Below, piece by piece: positions 38,401 to 52,559 of a DNA stretch of 64,000 nt; the first letter of the stretch is position 1; each line of letters opens with the position of its first letter. Below the pieces are notes generated by a model. That model made no database searches. It was given only the letters and a program-made list of their open reading frames with translations, and was not told where the DNA came from. The position numbers and the translations under genes were made by a program. The stretch is taken from the NCBI GenBank assembly GCA_003993805.1, contig RSEF01000004.1, forward strand, positions 12,580,211 through 12,644,210, given 5' to 3'. The stretch is from Himantopus leucocephalus. Taxonomy: Eukaryota > Chordata > Aves > Charadriiformes > Recurvirostridae.

Positions 38401-41400
38401 CCTTTGCCCCCTTCCTAAAATTGAAAGTAACAGAAAAGTGGAAATGTAATGAAAAATAAAAGAAAAAAAAAATCTAAATCTGACCAGAATGCAAGCTTTC
38501 CACTAATATTTTTTTCAGGTTCTATGAAGTGTACTGATTGGGACAATATTTTTCCTCCTACATGGAAGAAAGAATGCCAGAAGTGCAATAAACATAAAAA
38601 ACAGCTTGGCAGAATGGTTGGCATTTCAGGAGTACTTGTGGGGGAGAAGAATTTGATAGCCAGATTACAGAAAACACAGAAAATACAGACTTTCCCACTA
38701 ATTTTCCCACTAATTAATGAACAGTCAACTGGTAATAAAATCCAACCAGTTTATATACTTTTGTGTATGTTATGTTAGAAGCACATAATGGATTCATACC
38801 ATTGAAGTCACTGAAACACCTAGTCTTTTAATAAGACCTTATCATTTGGAAGGCAAAATTTATTTTTAAAATCAACAGAAATGCTTATTTTGAAAATTCA
38901 TGGGGACAGGGAATAACTCAGAACTCAGAGTTAACATCCAGCCAATGAAAACAGCTCCATTATTCAGACCTTTATCTATACAGTATAAACAAACAATACG
39001 AACTTCAGAATTTTCTCAGAGCTTCCTCTTGTCCTCCTGCTCTGGGTCCCTATAATTACTGTTAGACGCAAATCTCTTATTACTTCAAAAACTAAGTAGC
39101 AATCTTTTTTTTCCTTCTAAGTCTATTCTCTAACTCTACTTCTCCTTCCCTCCCAGTCAGTGCCCACAGCTCTCTTTTCATCTCAGTCATCAAATCCAAG
39201 TTCAGCTCTGATCAACAGTAGCTTTGCTGTTGACTTCATCACAGCCAAGATTTCAGGCTCAAGGAATATTAAGAAGGTGGATGCTAAGTGCTGTCAGTTA
39301 GGCCGTTTTCCAGAAAATATTCCAGTACAATAGTAGACTGACTTTAATTCTCTGCAGAAGAACGCAAAAGTTTCACCACTATAGCGTTACTAGCCCACAC
39401 TTAGCTGCTGCATTAATAGTTTTTTTCATCTGAAGAGGATAGCAAAGGAAGGAAATTGCCTACGAACTTAGCACCTGTATATGAATGCATTGAATTAAAT
39501 TTTCATAACTCCATTAGATCTTAGATTTGGCACACTGTATAGCGAAGAAATAGGATTCTGCAATATATATATTATAATAACAAAGGTTGAGCTAAAGAAT
39601 AGTAACTTTAACCCAGCAGTGACTAAAAGGACATGTTAAATTTAAATTAAGATTAAGCAGAGAACTGGTATCAGCCAGTATTTGATTTAGCTGGAGGGAA
39701 GCAAAGTATTTTAAGAGCATTTAATAAAATCCAAGAAAAATCAGGCTTCTGAGGTGCGGAGAGAAGAATGGATTATAGCGACATGGATACAGAGGGCTGG
39801 TTTACTAGTAAATTACATAAGCAATAAGCGTATTAATTTAAAAAGTCACAAAATTTTACTTTTGCTGCCCTGAAGGACAAAATTCTTCAGTTCCTGCTTT
39901 GGATATATTTCAAGGGAAGAACAAAACTTCCTCGTTTCATAGATACGATTCCACTGAATGCAGCTGAATGCACGAAGAATGTTAATAAAATCCATCCCCA
40001 TAAATTCTCAGTCACCGATTGCAGTTGTGTATGCCAGGGGCTAGAGGACTTGCATTCTAAACAGGCCAGGAAAGATGCCCATCATATTCCCTTGAAACCT
40101 AACAAAAATAACATACTAACTTTGTAGATGATTGTCCCACAAATCCTCCCTATTTAATTCAAAAAAAAAGGCCAGGCATTTGAATTTATACTTTTTTTTT
40201 TAAAGAGAAACAATTAAGGCATTTTCTGGTGAAGGTCAGCTTCACTGAGAAAGATGCGTATGAAGACATAGTCAGGTTGTCTTTTAGTCTAATTGAGTAC
40301 TATAGTACTATTCCTGAACCCCAGGATTCTCAACGTTTACTGCATCTGTGGTGACAACAGGCTACTTCCTGAACAGAGTTTAGATGGCAACATATTGGGT
40401 ATAAAAGCTTCTCTTTGTGATAGAAAATAACAAAGTAGTACATAAGGTCCAGCTCTTGCTCCAAACCTGTTGCTTCCTCCTTCTCCATTCATGGATAAGA
40501 ATAAGATACATCTCAAACTCCTGGTCGTGAAGAGTTATTTACAACCATTTGCAGATTGTAGATGAACAAAGACAGAACTGTGCTCCACGAAACTGATGAA
40601 ATATCAATATAAATAACCCTTAAACATACAAAAATAATTATCATCACCGTCCCTGTTGCTGTGGGGCTCTCCAGAAATACAGATGGGGAGGGGGGAAGGG
40701 GGAAGGAAAAACCAAGACTGCTACGTTATCAGTTGTCTACCTGTAAGGCTGACCTTTCCTATGGAAACAAATTCATTATCAGCACTGGGACCTTTTGTTG
40801 GCAAATGGCAAGTTTATTAACAATTCCAGATTACCCCCTATTAAAGTGACAGGCAGTAGATAAGTACTGATTCCCAGACTCTTCTTTCTCCCCTGCACAA
40901 AATTTCAAATATTTGAGAGAGTGATGTTGAAAATTCCTAATTATGTAGTTTTGAGTAGAGCTGGCAACATTTTATTAAATGAAGCATGTTCTAATCAACA
41001 ATGTAAAATGGAAATAAAACAGAAGCAAAATATTTTTTGTTTAACTATGAAAGAAGATGAGACAAAGATCTTAAAAACAGCTCCCCGGTAATTTTTTTCA
41101 TAAAAATTCAGAAGACACATATAATCAGTTTTACCTCTGGTCTAGGATTGGCTGAGGGTCTGACCTGTAAGATTCAGAGGGAAAAAGAGAATCTCGCTGG
41201 ATCTGTTGCTCAAATACATCTCCAACTGGATGCAAATCTTAAAAAATTTCTTAAAGAAATCAAATTGACTGAAAACTTTTCTGTAACGAGCCTTCTAATA
41301 ATAAATGTCAGTGCAGTTCAAACTAACTGGAATTAAAATGGTATTTATAGCCTGGATTTGAAGCGCTACATTACTGACAAGGTGTGTTTAGAATTCTTAT

Positions 41401-43659
41401 TAGTAGCTTAATTGCTGTAAATGGATAGGACTTCACCTGTGTGGAATGAACACTCTCCTGCAGGCCTACGTTAGTAAAAGCACTACCATCACTGGGAGCA
41501 AGTCCTGTGATACAAAGTCAGAACATCTCTATTACAACATTTTCTTGTATTTTACTTCCAGACTAAGATCCATCTGTACAAAATTAACTCTACGTTTGAC
41601 AGCCATCAAGAACTTTAGATGTCCTGCCACAACACTCCCAAGAATGTCTCTAGAAGTCAAACAGAAAATATGGGAAAGGAGATGGAAGCTGCTATTTGAG
41701 CAAAACCAGTTGTCTGGAGCGGGGGGATCTCTGCTTGCTGCCTAACCAATCTCCCTAACTAAAGAGAATTCTTGAATAATTCAGAACATTTCCTATCTTT
41801 TAGTGGGCTAAATCTTGATGTTTTAGAACATTTTGTAAAATGAAAGTCCAAAAAATAGTTATTTGTGAATAGACAAAATCTTTCTTTTAAATACTTCAAA
41901 ATGGCTTTATTTTCACTGTAGCCTCTTTCCTATAAAACACACAAAAAAACCCCTCAAACCCCCACAATTTTTAGCCTTCAACACACAGAAACATCACAAA
42001 AAAGGATAATTTGTGAAAATGTCAGTAAATTCCATATTCTTTTCCTCAGGTAAATTTTGTTAAAAACAACTCTTTTGCAATAACAGTTTGGTTTTATTGA
42101 TGAACTATTAAAAAAAAAAAAAGCCAACAACAAAACCACCCAAAAGCAGACAAAATACCCACAAGTTATAGAAAACCCATGAAATAAGTTCTAAAATAGA
42201 TAGTTCCCATGGGAAGGGATTCTGTGTCAAACTGCCCTTTCCAACCACTTCTGAGGGAATTATTCTCCTACAGGACTATTCTGCTGATGGGAATCCCAAC
42301 CAAGCTTCAGAGTTTTTATGGTATTGCAGCGTGGGCCTGGATATTTCCTTAAATAAAAGGAGGAACTGCGTCGATCAGATGTTTTGAAAAAACTGGCACC
42401 CTTTCCCACCAGTGAAGGTCATTTAAAACCACATGACAAAGTGAGCTACAAATGACTACATTCTCCAGAACTGGACCACTGACTGACTGCTTTGGGACGC
42501 ATAAAGCCACTTGCAGAGCACAGCTGCTTTGGATGTTTTTAATTTGTTCCTGCTTGCCTAATTAGAGGACTGGTTTTTAAACACAGGTAAAAATGAGAGA
42601 AAGACGGCTTTCTGCAGAATGCTACAGAGACAACCAACATTATCTTGGAGACAGTAGCCTGCCTGCAGATTTTTATATCCTCTTTGCTGTAACCTTAGAG
42701 GAATCATAATTTCTTTGTATTCTAGACAGTAACCTTAACTGTAAGATAAGTAAAAGTCAAAGTAATTGTAAGAGAGTTATGGTGGCTGATGTAAAAATTT
42801 GGTACCTAGAAAAAACCCAATACATTGCTTACCTTGTTTTAAGCTGAGTACATTGGATAATCAATACTCAAGACTGCTCCATGAGCTTGTATTTTGTATA
42901 ATCCAGATATTAATTCACTACAACCTATTGTCAGTTTTGTTAGTGGGATTTTTTTTTTTCCCCAAATTGTACAGATTTCACTCTGGAATTAAAAAAAAAT
43001 TGTTCGGAAAGCATACCAAATTCTCAGTCATATCAGTGTTTCCTTTTAAGTGATGCGTATGCCTGGAATCTGATTTAATTAACATAGCATATATCTGATT
43101 ATATTAAATCATGAATGATTAAAATCCAAACATCAGACATAATTTTTTATTAGCTTTATCTGTTTACATTACATCAGAAGTACTGCTTTGCTCTAGTCTC
43201 AGTGGACTCAAAAGCAGCAGCTGGATGGCTGCCCATCTCCCCAGTTAAATCCAGGCCATGCTAGGCCCTGTAGCAAAAAAGATTTTCATCAAAGGGAAGG
43301 GCTTGGCTCTGTCCAAGGAGTAACAGAATGACTCCAGTTGAAACCCAATTTCATTGCAGAGCCCCCACCCTGCATAGATGAAGGTCAATACTTACACACA
43401 CCTAAAGCACTTGCTCATATACGTTTCCCACAGAAATCAATGTGCTTAAAATGCTGAAGACTGGATTGAGGTCCAATATCAATTCCCGCCTGAAAGTCCA
43501 AGGCTATAATCAATAGAAAAAATCAGGCCAGCCCAGCACCCAGAAGGTGATTTACACTACAGCCACACCAAACCCTGCTGCTCAGGTGCAACGCCACTCA
43601 TACATAATATTTTGACTCCACTCACTGCTAGCTCTCAATATAGCTTGAAACAGATGCCT
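35426..43659. other. Unique AT-rich non-coding DNA
   Basis: No gene or transposon is recognised; the longest frames are 106-109 codons (36488-36808, 38449-38778) and contain homopolymer-coded runs. Poly-A tracts lie at 36632-36643 and 42110-42122, a G-rich patch at 40685-40705 and a 12-bp tandem repeat at 38691-38714. Confidence 0.55.
38691..38714. repeat. 12-bp perfect tandem repeat, two copies
   Basis: TTTCCCACTAAT is repeated twice without mismatch. Confidence 0.85.
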
Positions 43660-43704
43660 TATGCCTTAACAATTATGTTAAGGCATATAACAATATGCCT
43701 TAAC
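43660..43704. repeat. Three 11-bp units in alternating orientation, 17-bp spacing
   Basis: TATGCCTTAAC (43660-43670), its exact reverse complement (43677-43687) and again TATGCCTTAAC (43694-43704) are separated by 6-nt AT-rich spacers. The middle unit can pair with either outer unit. Confidence 0.9.
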
Positions 43705-46271
43705 AAATAATTTCAACCTTCCTGAATATAAATAAGATTTGTTTTAAACACAGCACAGATATATGGGGAAATTTCATTTTAGGATATATTTACGTAGTTC
43801 AGAAGCATAAAACATGCAACAGGAAACATGAAAGAGATTTTCTCTTTCTGTGCATGGATGTATCCTGGTATGTGGTAAAGGAAAGAAAAACACATTGCTG
43901 GGCAGAACAATGCTATGGGATTTTTATACTGATATTAAAAGAGAAAAGAGATTGAGACTAGGAGATAAAAATTTTTGTGAGAAGAATTAATTAAAATGAA
44001 AAAGCATGTATGCCAGCGAACCATCTGCCATCAAGGGAACAAATTTACCTGGTATTAATTTTGGAGATAAACACAGAGCTGCAATACCAGATTGCACATG
44101 GCAAACTTTGAGAACAAAATTATTCACGTGCAAAAGGAAGAAGTATGGCCTACAGCATTAAATTCAACATCTTTCACATAGCTCCACTGTCTGGAAATGA
44201 AAAGCAGGCCACAGATTATTAGGAATAGGTGTTTCATACACACAGTGTACAGCTACATAGTATTTTACGACTATCAGCTCCTTGTGACGTATCTTTTTGA
44301 CCTGACTTTGACTGGCACCTGATACAACCTACTAGAGCAGACTGCCCCCTGAAACTATACAAATAATGAGAGTGGGAAATCTTGAATATTCTGGATTGGA
44401 GGGAGAAGTTATTCATACTGTAACTACAAACAATATTTGACTAATTTTGACATATCTGTTTTATAAATTAAGAATTGCCAGGGGAAAATGTACTTTGATA
44501 TAATGAAGTACAGATGACAAAGCCCATAGATGTGAAAGACACTACAAGGTATATTAAGCACTACAAAAAATCTGCCCCAAACACTAAACATACTGCTGGA
44601 TACTGGTTACAAGATATCAAATGGAGCAGTAGAAATATAGGACGGCCAACACATAAAGATCTTGACCTCTATTTGTAGTGATCTCGGTTCCACGTCTGTA
44701 AAAAAAATTAACTCAAATTACCATACATAGCAAGTAAGTTTTTCTGGTGCATTTGCAATCGAACTCAACAATATCTGAAATCATGTTGACTATATGTCAA
44801 CAGAATCTTAAAATCATAACATCAGACGTAGTGAGAAAAGGCATACGCCCATTTGGTAGCTTTGAAGAAGTACTAGCTTTCACACGTCTGCTGATTCATA
44901 CGATCTTTGAAGTGTCTTTTTAAAACAAAGAAACAAAAATCATACCAGAGCTATCCATACAGTTCTCCATTGCATTTAGGATATTTAAAGGAAAGAGAGG
45001 GTGGGAGGAGAAAATAAAAAAGCATCAGGAGATTAGCTGAGAAGAGAGCACGTAAAGCTGCTTCTGCCAATAGCCAGCATATAATTTATTACCCATGAAC
45101 ATGCAGAGAAGCCATATAGAACAACGTACATGAAAAGCTGTAATTCTGACTGCATTCTTGTACGATAGATTTTAAGATCTCTTTTCCATTTATTTGAAAC
45201 GAGAAAGTGGCCTGATTCTCAGTGACATTTAAATTCAGAGGAGCACTCAGTAAATGTACGATTTCTTAGAAGAGACTAGTGAGTTTAACCTATAAATTCA
45301 GAGTTGGGTGCCTGTATTTACTCTGGTTGAAGTTCTAGGGGTTTTTTCATAATCACTTGGATTAGATTATGAAAAGCGACATTTTAATACTGACCTAGCA
45401 CAGCAGAGTGCACTGTGAGTAATCTCAGAGGCCATTTTATATTCTCTAGGTGTTTATGTAACACAAGTTTATATTCCTGGAGACTGTCAATCTATCTCTT
45501 TGGTCAGAGAAGTTCAGCTGTTGTTTATCTGCTTGGTTCTAGACAGATATGAAGTAAGTGCGTCACTAGATATTGATGTCTAAGCATTTGGAATATATTC
45601 ATTTTAGAATACATTTTTTTTTCTGTACCTAAGTCAGTATCACACAACCAGAAGCAAAGGTATCTTTTCTCAGTCTGCATAATGATCTATTATACACAAT
45701 GATCTTTTTCAGCAGCAATAAAAACATTATAAGGCTGTGTTTAGTTCAAATGAAGTATATTTTGACTAACATGTTTCAACTTCTTCAATTTCATGTTTCC
45801 CTTTTTCCACCACCACTCCCTTCCCCACTATGTTTCTTCTCCTTTCACTCCTGCTATAGCAAAACACCTGAAAATTGTACAATGAGATGACAGATTAGAT
45901 ACTGTACTACGACAGTGGAAACGTCACTTTCAGCCCTGTCACACACTGCAACAAAACCCGTTTCTTTAGCTCTCCAACATTTATCTAAGTAGTTTACAGC
46001 ACTGCTGATCCAGAAATAGAAAACAGAAGGATACCCAGTAAAATTACTTGCACAGCTAAGATCAAAATTCAGCTTAGTTTCATGAAAATTCTGCTAATGA
46101 GGGTAGGAAATGCTACAACAGCAATCTATACAAAGAAAACAGTGGGAACACAAGCAAAAGATAATTTCTGTAAAAGGGGTGGAGATTGTAATGCTGTGTT
46201 GCTTCTGATTACCAGAGTGAACGAGCTGAAAGTGGTGGTTATAATGCCGCACATAACTGAAGAGCAGTGAA

Positions 46272-46293
46272 ATATATATACACACACATATAT
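46272..46293. repeat. TA/CA microsatellite
   Basis: TATATATA followed by CACACACA and TATATC. Confidence 0.85.
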
Positions 46294-47583
46294 CAACAAA
46301 ATGAACAGTATCCTTTTTGGAGATATACGTGTTATACCCACACGCACACAGGAAAGTCAAGAACCACTTAGAGAGGCTTTTTCAGTTTGACAAATATCAA
46401 AGAATTACTGACTTTATTGCTTAGAAAACAGTACAATTTTGAGCTCTAATATTTTATGCATAATGCTTTGCATAGAGATAGCAAACTATTCTACAAGGGT
46501 CCTGAATCAGCAAAAACATCCTGCCGATTTCTCAGCACTTCAGTGACACAGATTCACTGTGTCAAATTCTGTTCTCATTTATAAGAATATAAATAGAGAG
46601 CAACTCTCTGCTTTGGAGGAGGTAGTGACGGTTTATAAGCTTTATTTAGGAAAGCTCCTTGCAAGTTACTCTAAATCCATTGTATAAATAAATTGTTTCT
46701 CATTTCTTTGTTTAATTATATTAATAGAAGCAGATTTCCTGAACAGTAAACAAACTACTGTCTGTAGGACTCACACAGCTATACCAAACTCTCATACTCA
46801 GCAGTAGAACTGCTACTGTGGGACGTTTTTATGCATTACAATTTTGGTTTATTTCTGACATTAGAAGATAACATTGTGTTGGCCCTGGACATATATGGAA
46901 ACAACATGTTTTTTCAGCTCCTACTTGCTGACCCATGTTTCAGTCATAAAGAACAAAATTTAGACTCCTAAATGCATATAATTTGCTTTTTTTTTTTTAT
47001 AAACAGGGACTCATAAACAGTATTTTGATTTTAGGCACAAATATGGCACAACCTAACACAAAAGCAAAATGACTCACTGACAAATCCTTCACCGACTTCT
47101 GGTCTCACAGTGCTCAAACACCTCTCTTGCTGGGAGTTTCACTGCTCTTACACCAGGATAAAAACAAGCAAATCTCCTCTTTCAGAGTGCCCTGCAGAGC
47201 CTCTAACTATGGGTTAATTGAAATAAAATCTTTAGATTTGTTTCTGGCTCTTCATCTGACTTCTTCACCCTTGTGCTACCCTTACTGACAGTGAAGGTAA
47301 GGATGTTCATACTCTTGATATTTCAGACAACTGAATTGAAGACAATACTAATTTATCTTTATATTTCTCAAGTATACAGGCCAAATTTAAACTGTATAAT
47401 AACTGCCATTGCAACAAATCCGATGGAACTATGCTCATTTATGCTATTACTACCTCTCTCATCCTTCTATTCTTCTGGACAAGCAGCTCTTTCAAATCAA
47501 TAAGCATCCATACACTTGGAGCCCAGTAACTCACATCATGGTTCTTCAACCTTTAAGCAGAAGTCCACTTAATTGAAAACAAA

Positions 47584-47599
47584 CAAATAAATAAATAAA
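47584..47599. repeat. (AAAT)n microsatellite
   Basis: About four AAAT units. Confidence 0.8.
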
Positions 47600-48879
47600 G
47601 GAAACCTGCAGAATACCGTCTGTTGATTTTTGTTTAACAGTTAGCAGTTCTATTGTTACTATGAAGAATATTTTAACTAAAAATATTCATAATTAAAACA
47701 TCAGCACAATCACTGGACTTACAACTTACAAATGAGCTGGTACAGTCAGCAGTTAGCAGACTATAAATACTGTGTGGATGGCCTTCTCTTGCCTTATGGT
47801 CCAGCAGTGACCCACAGGCCATGGGCTGAATAACACTTCTGTAGAAATTACATGAACTTCAAGCATCCGAGTGATCGATCCCTCACATATGCAAACACCC
47901 ACACGCTGTCTGTCTCTATTTTTTTCCTTGAAAATTAAATGTCAATAAGATATTATTTTTAGTTATTACTTTTTATGTTAATGGCAGAATGGTACTAACA
48001 GATGATCTCAACATTTCCTATGAGATACACGTGGCTTCAATAAACATGCATCATTGGGTAACAGCCAGAATCTGACAACCGTTTTCATTCCTTGAACACC
48101 ATTTCATTGCACAGAAAACCCATTTATTTCAGGGGAGATACTCATGGAGTTTTTTAGTTTGAAGTACTGGAATCTAGTCCTTTCAAGACAGGTAAGACTT
48201 GATTTTGCATTTTGAAAAAGAGAAACCGCTGTTGGTTTCAGTGAATTAGGGACTGCAGAACTGGGTCACAGATTTGTTTGGATTAGTGGCAAGAAGATAC
48301 CAATGTGAATTCTAACTTTACATTGCTTATGTAAGGGTTATCCATTCATAAACAACACCCCCTACACCACACCTCGTTAATCCAACCCTGCTCTGAAAAC
48401 ACGAAGAGAATACAGATCTTTGCAAAGTTCTTTTGCTGGGAGCTCATATTTTTAAGCAAACAACCTGCTGCTATTATATGTTTTCAAAAAAAGAATCTAG
48501 GTTTTGAAATTCGGAGTTCTTTTAAAAGATCGTGAGTCTTCCTGGTCCAACTGAACCCAGAGGCTATTCTCCCCCATAAGAAAGTCAAAAAAGGTCAACT
48601 GTCTTTGAAGATTCTGGAAGCAAGATCAAACGCATCTGGAATTAAGTCAGTTCTCAAGTGCAGTAGTACTTAGCATAATCAAGTGTATTGCTTATTCTCA
48701 GTGCTTGCCTCTGCACAACTGCAGGACTCTGAGCACTGCTTTTGAATCCATTGAAACTTTGCAATTATTCTTACGGGGCTTGACCCTGAGAAATCCCAAA
48801 CATTCTCAACTCATCACAGCTCCCAAGGTTACAATGCTGTAATTCCATCATGCAAGAATCATGACTTCAGTGCCCAAAT

Positions 48880-48906
48880 ATAACCTGTCAAAGAAAGACA
48901 GGTTAT
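48880..48906. repeat. 10-bp inverted repeat, 7-nt loop
   Basis: ATAACCTGTC (48880-48889) pairs exactly with GACAGGTTAT (48897-48906) across AAAGAAA. Confidence 0.85.
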
Positions 48907-50642
48907 TTCTATTTTTCTTCTGATTTTCAAGACCAAGGAGAGAACAGTCCTCTACCTGATCCCGTATGAGGATTCCAGTCCTCCAAAGACATACCCTGCT
49001 CCTCATGGTTAGCTTTACACCTTTAGTCTTTTTTCATTCAAACCAATGAGGATGTTTTTACTACAGAGAAAACACCGAGGAAGTCCAATTCCTGTGTGCG
49101 ATAGGCCTGATTATCGACAGAAAAGCCCAGTGTGTGCATATATCCCTGTAGCAGCCGTGTACAGGCCTGAGCACAGCATTCTGGACAAAATTAGTACAGA
49201 CTGTACAGCACTGGATTACCTTTCTGTGGCTCGCAGAATAAGTGATGCAGCCACAGGGTAGACATCCTTGTGTTATACCTATTTTGAGTTTAACCTTGAC
49301 GGCTAAGAAGGGATTCATTGCATCAGCCAAATACAGATGGTTTGAAGTAAGGACAGCTCCCAGAAGGCTTCTGATCAATGTATACCTCATGTCTAATCTA
49401 CACTAGCACGTACAGCTCTCTAAATTTTGCTTCCTGTAAGTGTGCTACCCAGAAGAATATTTTCTCAAGTAAAATAACAGACTTCAAAGGACGTACTAGG
49501 CAAAAGCTAGTAATTCTGTAATATTTCCATTTTAAAAGTATAACATATGAACAAAGTATCTCACGCTGCCTAATTACATTTTTCTCCTTCTTTCATGATA
49601 TTTTTCAGATTTCAGCTAATTAAAAAAGTAGTCTAATAATTTCTAAGCCATGCTGTTCAGTCACATTGATTACCATTAATATTAAGGTTCATTTATTATA
49701 ATATTATTTCTAGCAAGTGTGCCAAAATTGGAAGGCATTGTTACTCTTCTATGTACATCTTAGTTGTTTAAAATCAGATGAGTTTGCTACTGACATGAAT
49801 GAAAATAAAGTTTTCCATTTCTACTCTACTTTTCCAGCATTTCTTTCTTTTTACCTTACCTACTTAAATATTTATTTCAATTTCACAATAATCATCTCTC
49901 AGCCCAATATAAACCATGCAGTAACCTCATAAAACCATGCAGGAAGGTAGTTCAATGTTATGCTAAGTCACCCAAGGTAGCTTCATAGAACCACCCTTCT
50001 AATGTGACAATTTCAGAATGCAAGAGTGTTCATTTCAAGCACAAAGGGTAACTTTCCACGGCGCTGTGCTGTGCACACTGGACTATAAAGAACTTCGATG
50101 ATACAGACAGCTAATCTTACATTGTCTGGCTTACAAGTAACTCAGACATTTCAGGTGACATTATTTGGTACATCTTTTTTTTTTTTTGGTGTTTGCTTTT
50201 CTTACAGTAAATGTTTTGCTCTTGTAATAATAGATAACTTACACTGGATGCAGCCTACAAGGAGTCACCAAAACTGTTACATTTAATTGTTTGTTATTTC
50301 CTAGGCAAAAGTACAGTAAGGAACGAAAAATGTTTGTTTAAGGTCTGAATGTTGTCTATTAACTTCAAAAATGAAAAGGCTGTGAACATGCATCAGTGTG
50401 GTCATGTGCAGTATTAGGGAAATGCACAGCCACTGAAAAAGAATGTGGATAGCACTGGGATAGCCAGATAAATCTGTTCACTTGCACAACATGGCATTTC
50501 NAAAACTCACAGCTTTCCTTCTCATAATGACTCCCCCCACAAGCTAATAATGCCCTTATCTCTGACATGCTTAATCTTCTTTGCTTCTCTAGTATGTTCA
50601 AACTGAAGAGCTACTCACTGCCTCTTGTTCACAAGTCCATGA

Positions 50643-50669
50643 ATAAGGGTCAGGGACTGTGACCCTTAT
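50643..50669. repeat. 10-bp inverted repeat, 7-nt loop
   Basis: ATAAGGGTCA (50643-50652) pairs exactly with TGACCCTTAT (50660-50669) across GGGACTG. Confidence 0.85.
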
Positions 50670-52559
50670 CAATTACAATTTTGCCTCCACTTGACTGCAC
50701 AGACAAGGAAAGTCAGTAAGGCAGAACTTTTATCCCAGATACCTACCATCACCAGTCACTTTGTGATCTTTAGAAAAGACCACAAACAAAGGTGCTTTAT
50801 TCTGGACAGCCTGTGATATCTACTCTATAAATTATACAAAAAATCATATCTACAGATGAACTGAAATACACAGCCTCACAGTTTGATATTTGTCCAATGT
50901 TGATTTTTTAGGAATAGCAAATTTAGAAATAGAACTTGAATAACTTTGATATTTATTTAACATTTGGCTAATAAATAAGAATCTTCATTCACAAAAATTA
51001 AAAATATTAAAAAATAACTCATTGTATTCATCACACACAATTAAACTCAAAGTCTGAGACTCCAACCTTTATAATCTCTTAAGTGTGTATTAGGGTTATT
51101 CACTTAATTCTACTGTACGTAACTAACATTAAGGGCAAAGTTTCAGTGGCTTTCAACACCTTTTTATTCTACCTCGTTAGCCAAAACACACATTCTTGGG
51201 TTACTTATGTCTTTGCCTCAAACAACAAAGAACGTAATTCAAGAAATGATTTCGATACTTACTTGATTTTAAGCTTTCACATTTAATTGAAACTTTTAGC
51301 ACAGTAGCCCATGTAAGATTGAATAGGCATGTAATCTGAAAAAGAACTTGTGTTAACAAATAGGTAGAAAATAGGTATTTATGGAAATTACAGCAACTGT
51401 CCAGTCTCTCATAGGAGTAGCTCAGTAGAGAGATTTCTTTTCTGCTTCACGTGTGCATCCTATATACCTTACTTATCCCTTAAAGGAGCCCTGCTCCAAC
51501 ACATCAGAATAGTTTGTGACAGTAGCATAAGTTAATTTTTTCACATGTAAAAAGTTCTTCTGAAATCATTAGAGGAAAGTTGCACACTTACATAGCTCTA
51601 AAACTAGAACTGATTCTGTCTGGTCACTCTTAGGGTATCCTAAGAAACTTCCCATTAAGTCAGGGAGATTTTGTTTAGTGCCTTCGATATCCCCTTTGAC
51701 CGACAATCATGCTAAAAAATGGGACACCAACATATATAAGCATAGGTCAAAAATGTATTTCAATACCAGTAATGGCTAAGGGAACGGAGGCAATGGCAAA
51801 AATGAACTATATTTCCATAAATTGAATTGTTCCAAGAAGATGGAAAAGAGAATGTGGGGACAGCAGGTGAAATAATGGTCTTAAAAAGATGAGTCATGCA
51901 GGAGTAGGAGGGAAATTTCAGAAATTACAACTGAAATTTTTTTCCACCTGATTTCTTACTATTTTTTCAAAGGGAACATATAGAACAAAGACCTTAGTAT
52001 GATTAAAAAGTTGATCAAACATTTATAGCAAAGATCTACATATTATAAAATAAAATACACAGTTTTGTGGAAGAGGAATAAAGTCTCAAAACCAAAATGA
52101 TATGTGTTAACTAAAAGAGAACAGGATGAAACAAAACATATGGGAAGGAGGAAGGCCGACCTTCGTGGGAACAATGAACTAATATGTGCAACTTTTTGTT
52201 CAGACAGCAGTGTTTTCATGTAAGTAGCATATGTACTACAAAAACAGGCCACGAGTGGACTTCTATAAACTCAGTTCCCTGTTTTTATGGAGATTTATCA
52301 ATATGAACCACCTACAGCCCTAGGCACGTAACACAGAAAAAACTGCTATGTTGCAAGAGCATTAAGGTTATAAAGTCAAGCACACATGAGTTAGGAAATG
52401 CTGTCTCTAAAGTAGCCTGCATAACCTCATTTTGCCTTTCTTTTGCTTGAGCAATCAGACACGATGATGCTGAGGGCCAGAGAAAGGCCCATGAGGACAT
52501 AAAGGATCCTGGATTCACTCTAGGGTTTGAGCAAGGCACAGTAAGTAAAGTCTAAAGAG

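Larger units (their letters stand above)
43705..52559. other. Unique AT-rich non-coding DNA
   Basis: No gene is recognised. A TA/CA repeat lies at 46272-46293, an AAAT repeat at 47584-47599, and poly-T at 46987-46998 and 50175-50187. Overlapping frames on both strands at 49046-49390 (71 and 109 codons) lie in slightly GC-richer sequence without known domains. One ambiguous base at 50501 has no repeated flanks. Confidence 0.55.

Noticed and set aside
38449..38778. 109-codon Lys-rich frame
   Set aside because: The Lys run comes from an A-rich tract and the rest has no recognisable family; consistent with chance in AT-rich DNA.
40661..40849. G-quadruplex at the G-rich patch near 40,685
   Set aside because: Only three G-runs of three or more are available, since the G6 run cannot be split with a loop; the fourth run is GG.
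49978..50000. Another CR1 end, suggested by TTCATAGAACCACCCTTCT
   Set aside because: Only about ten bases resemble the CR1 terminus and the diagnostic GGAAGGGACCT block is absent.
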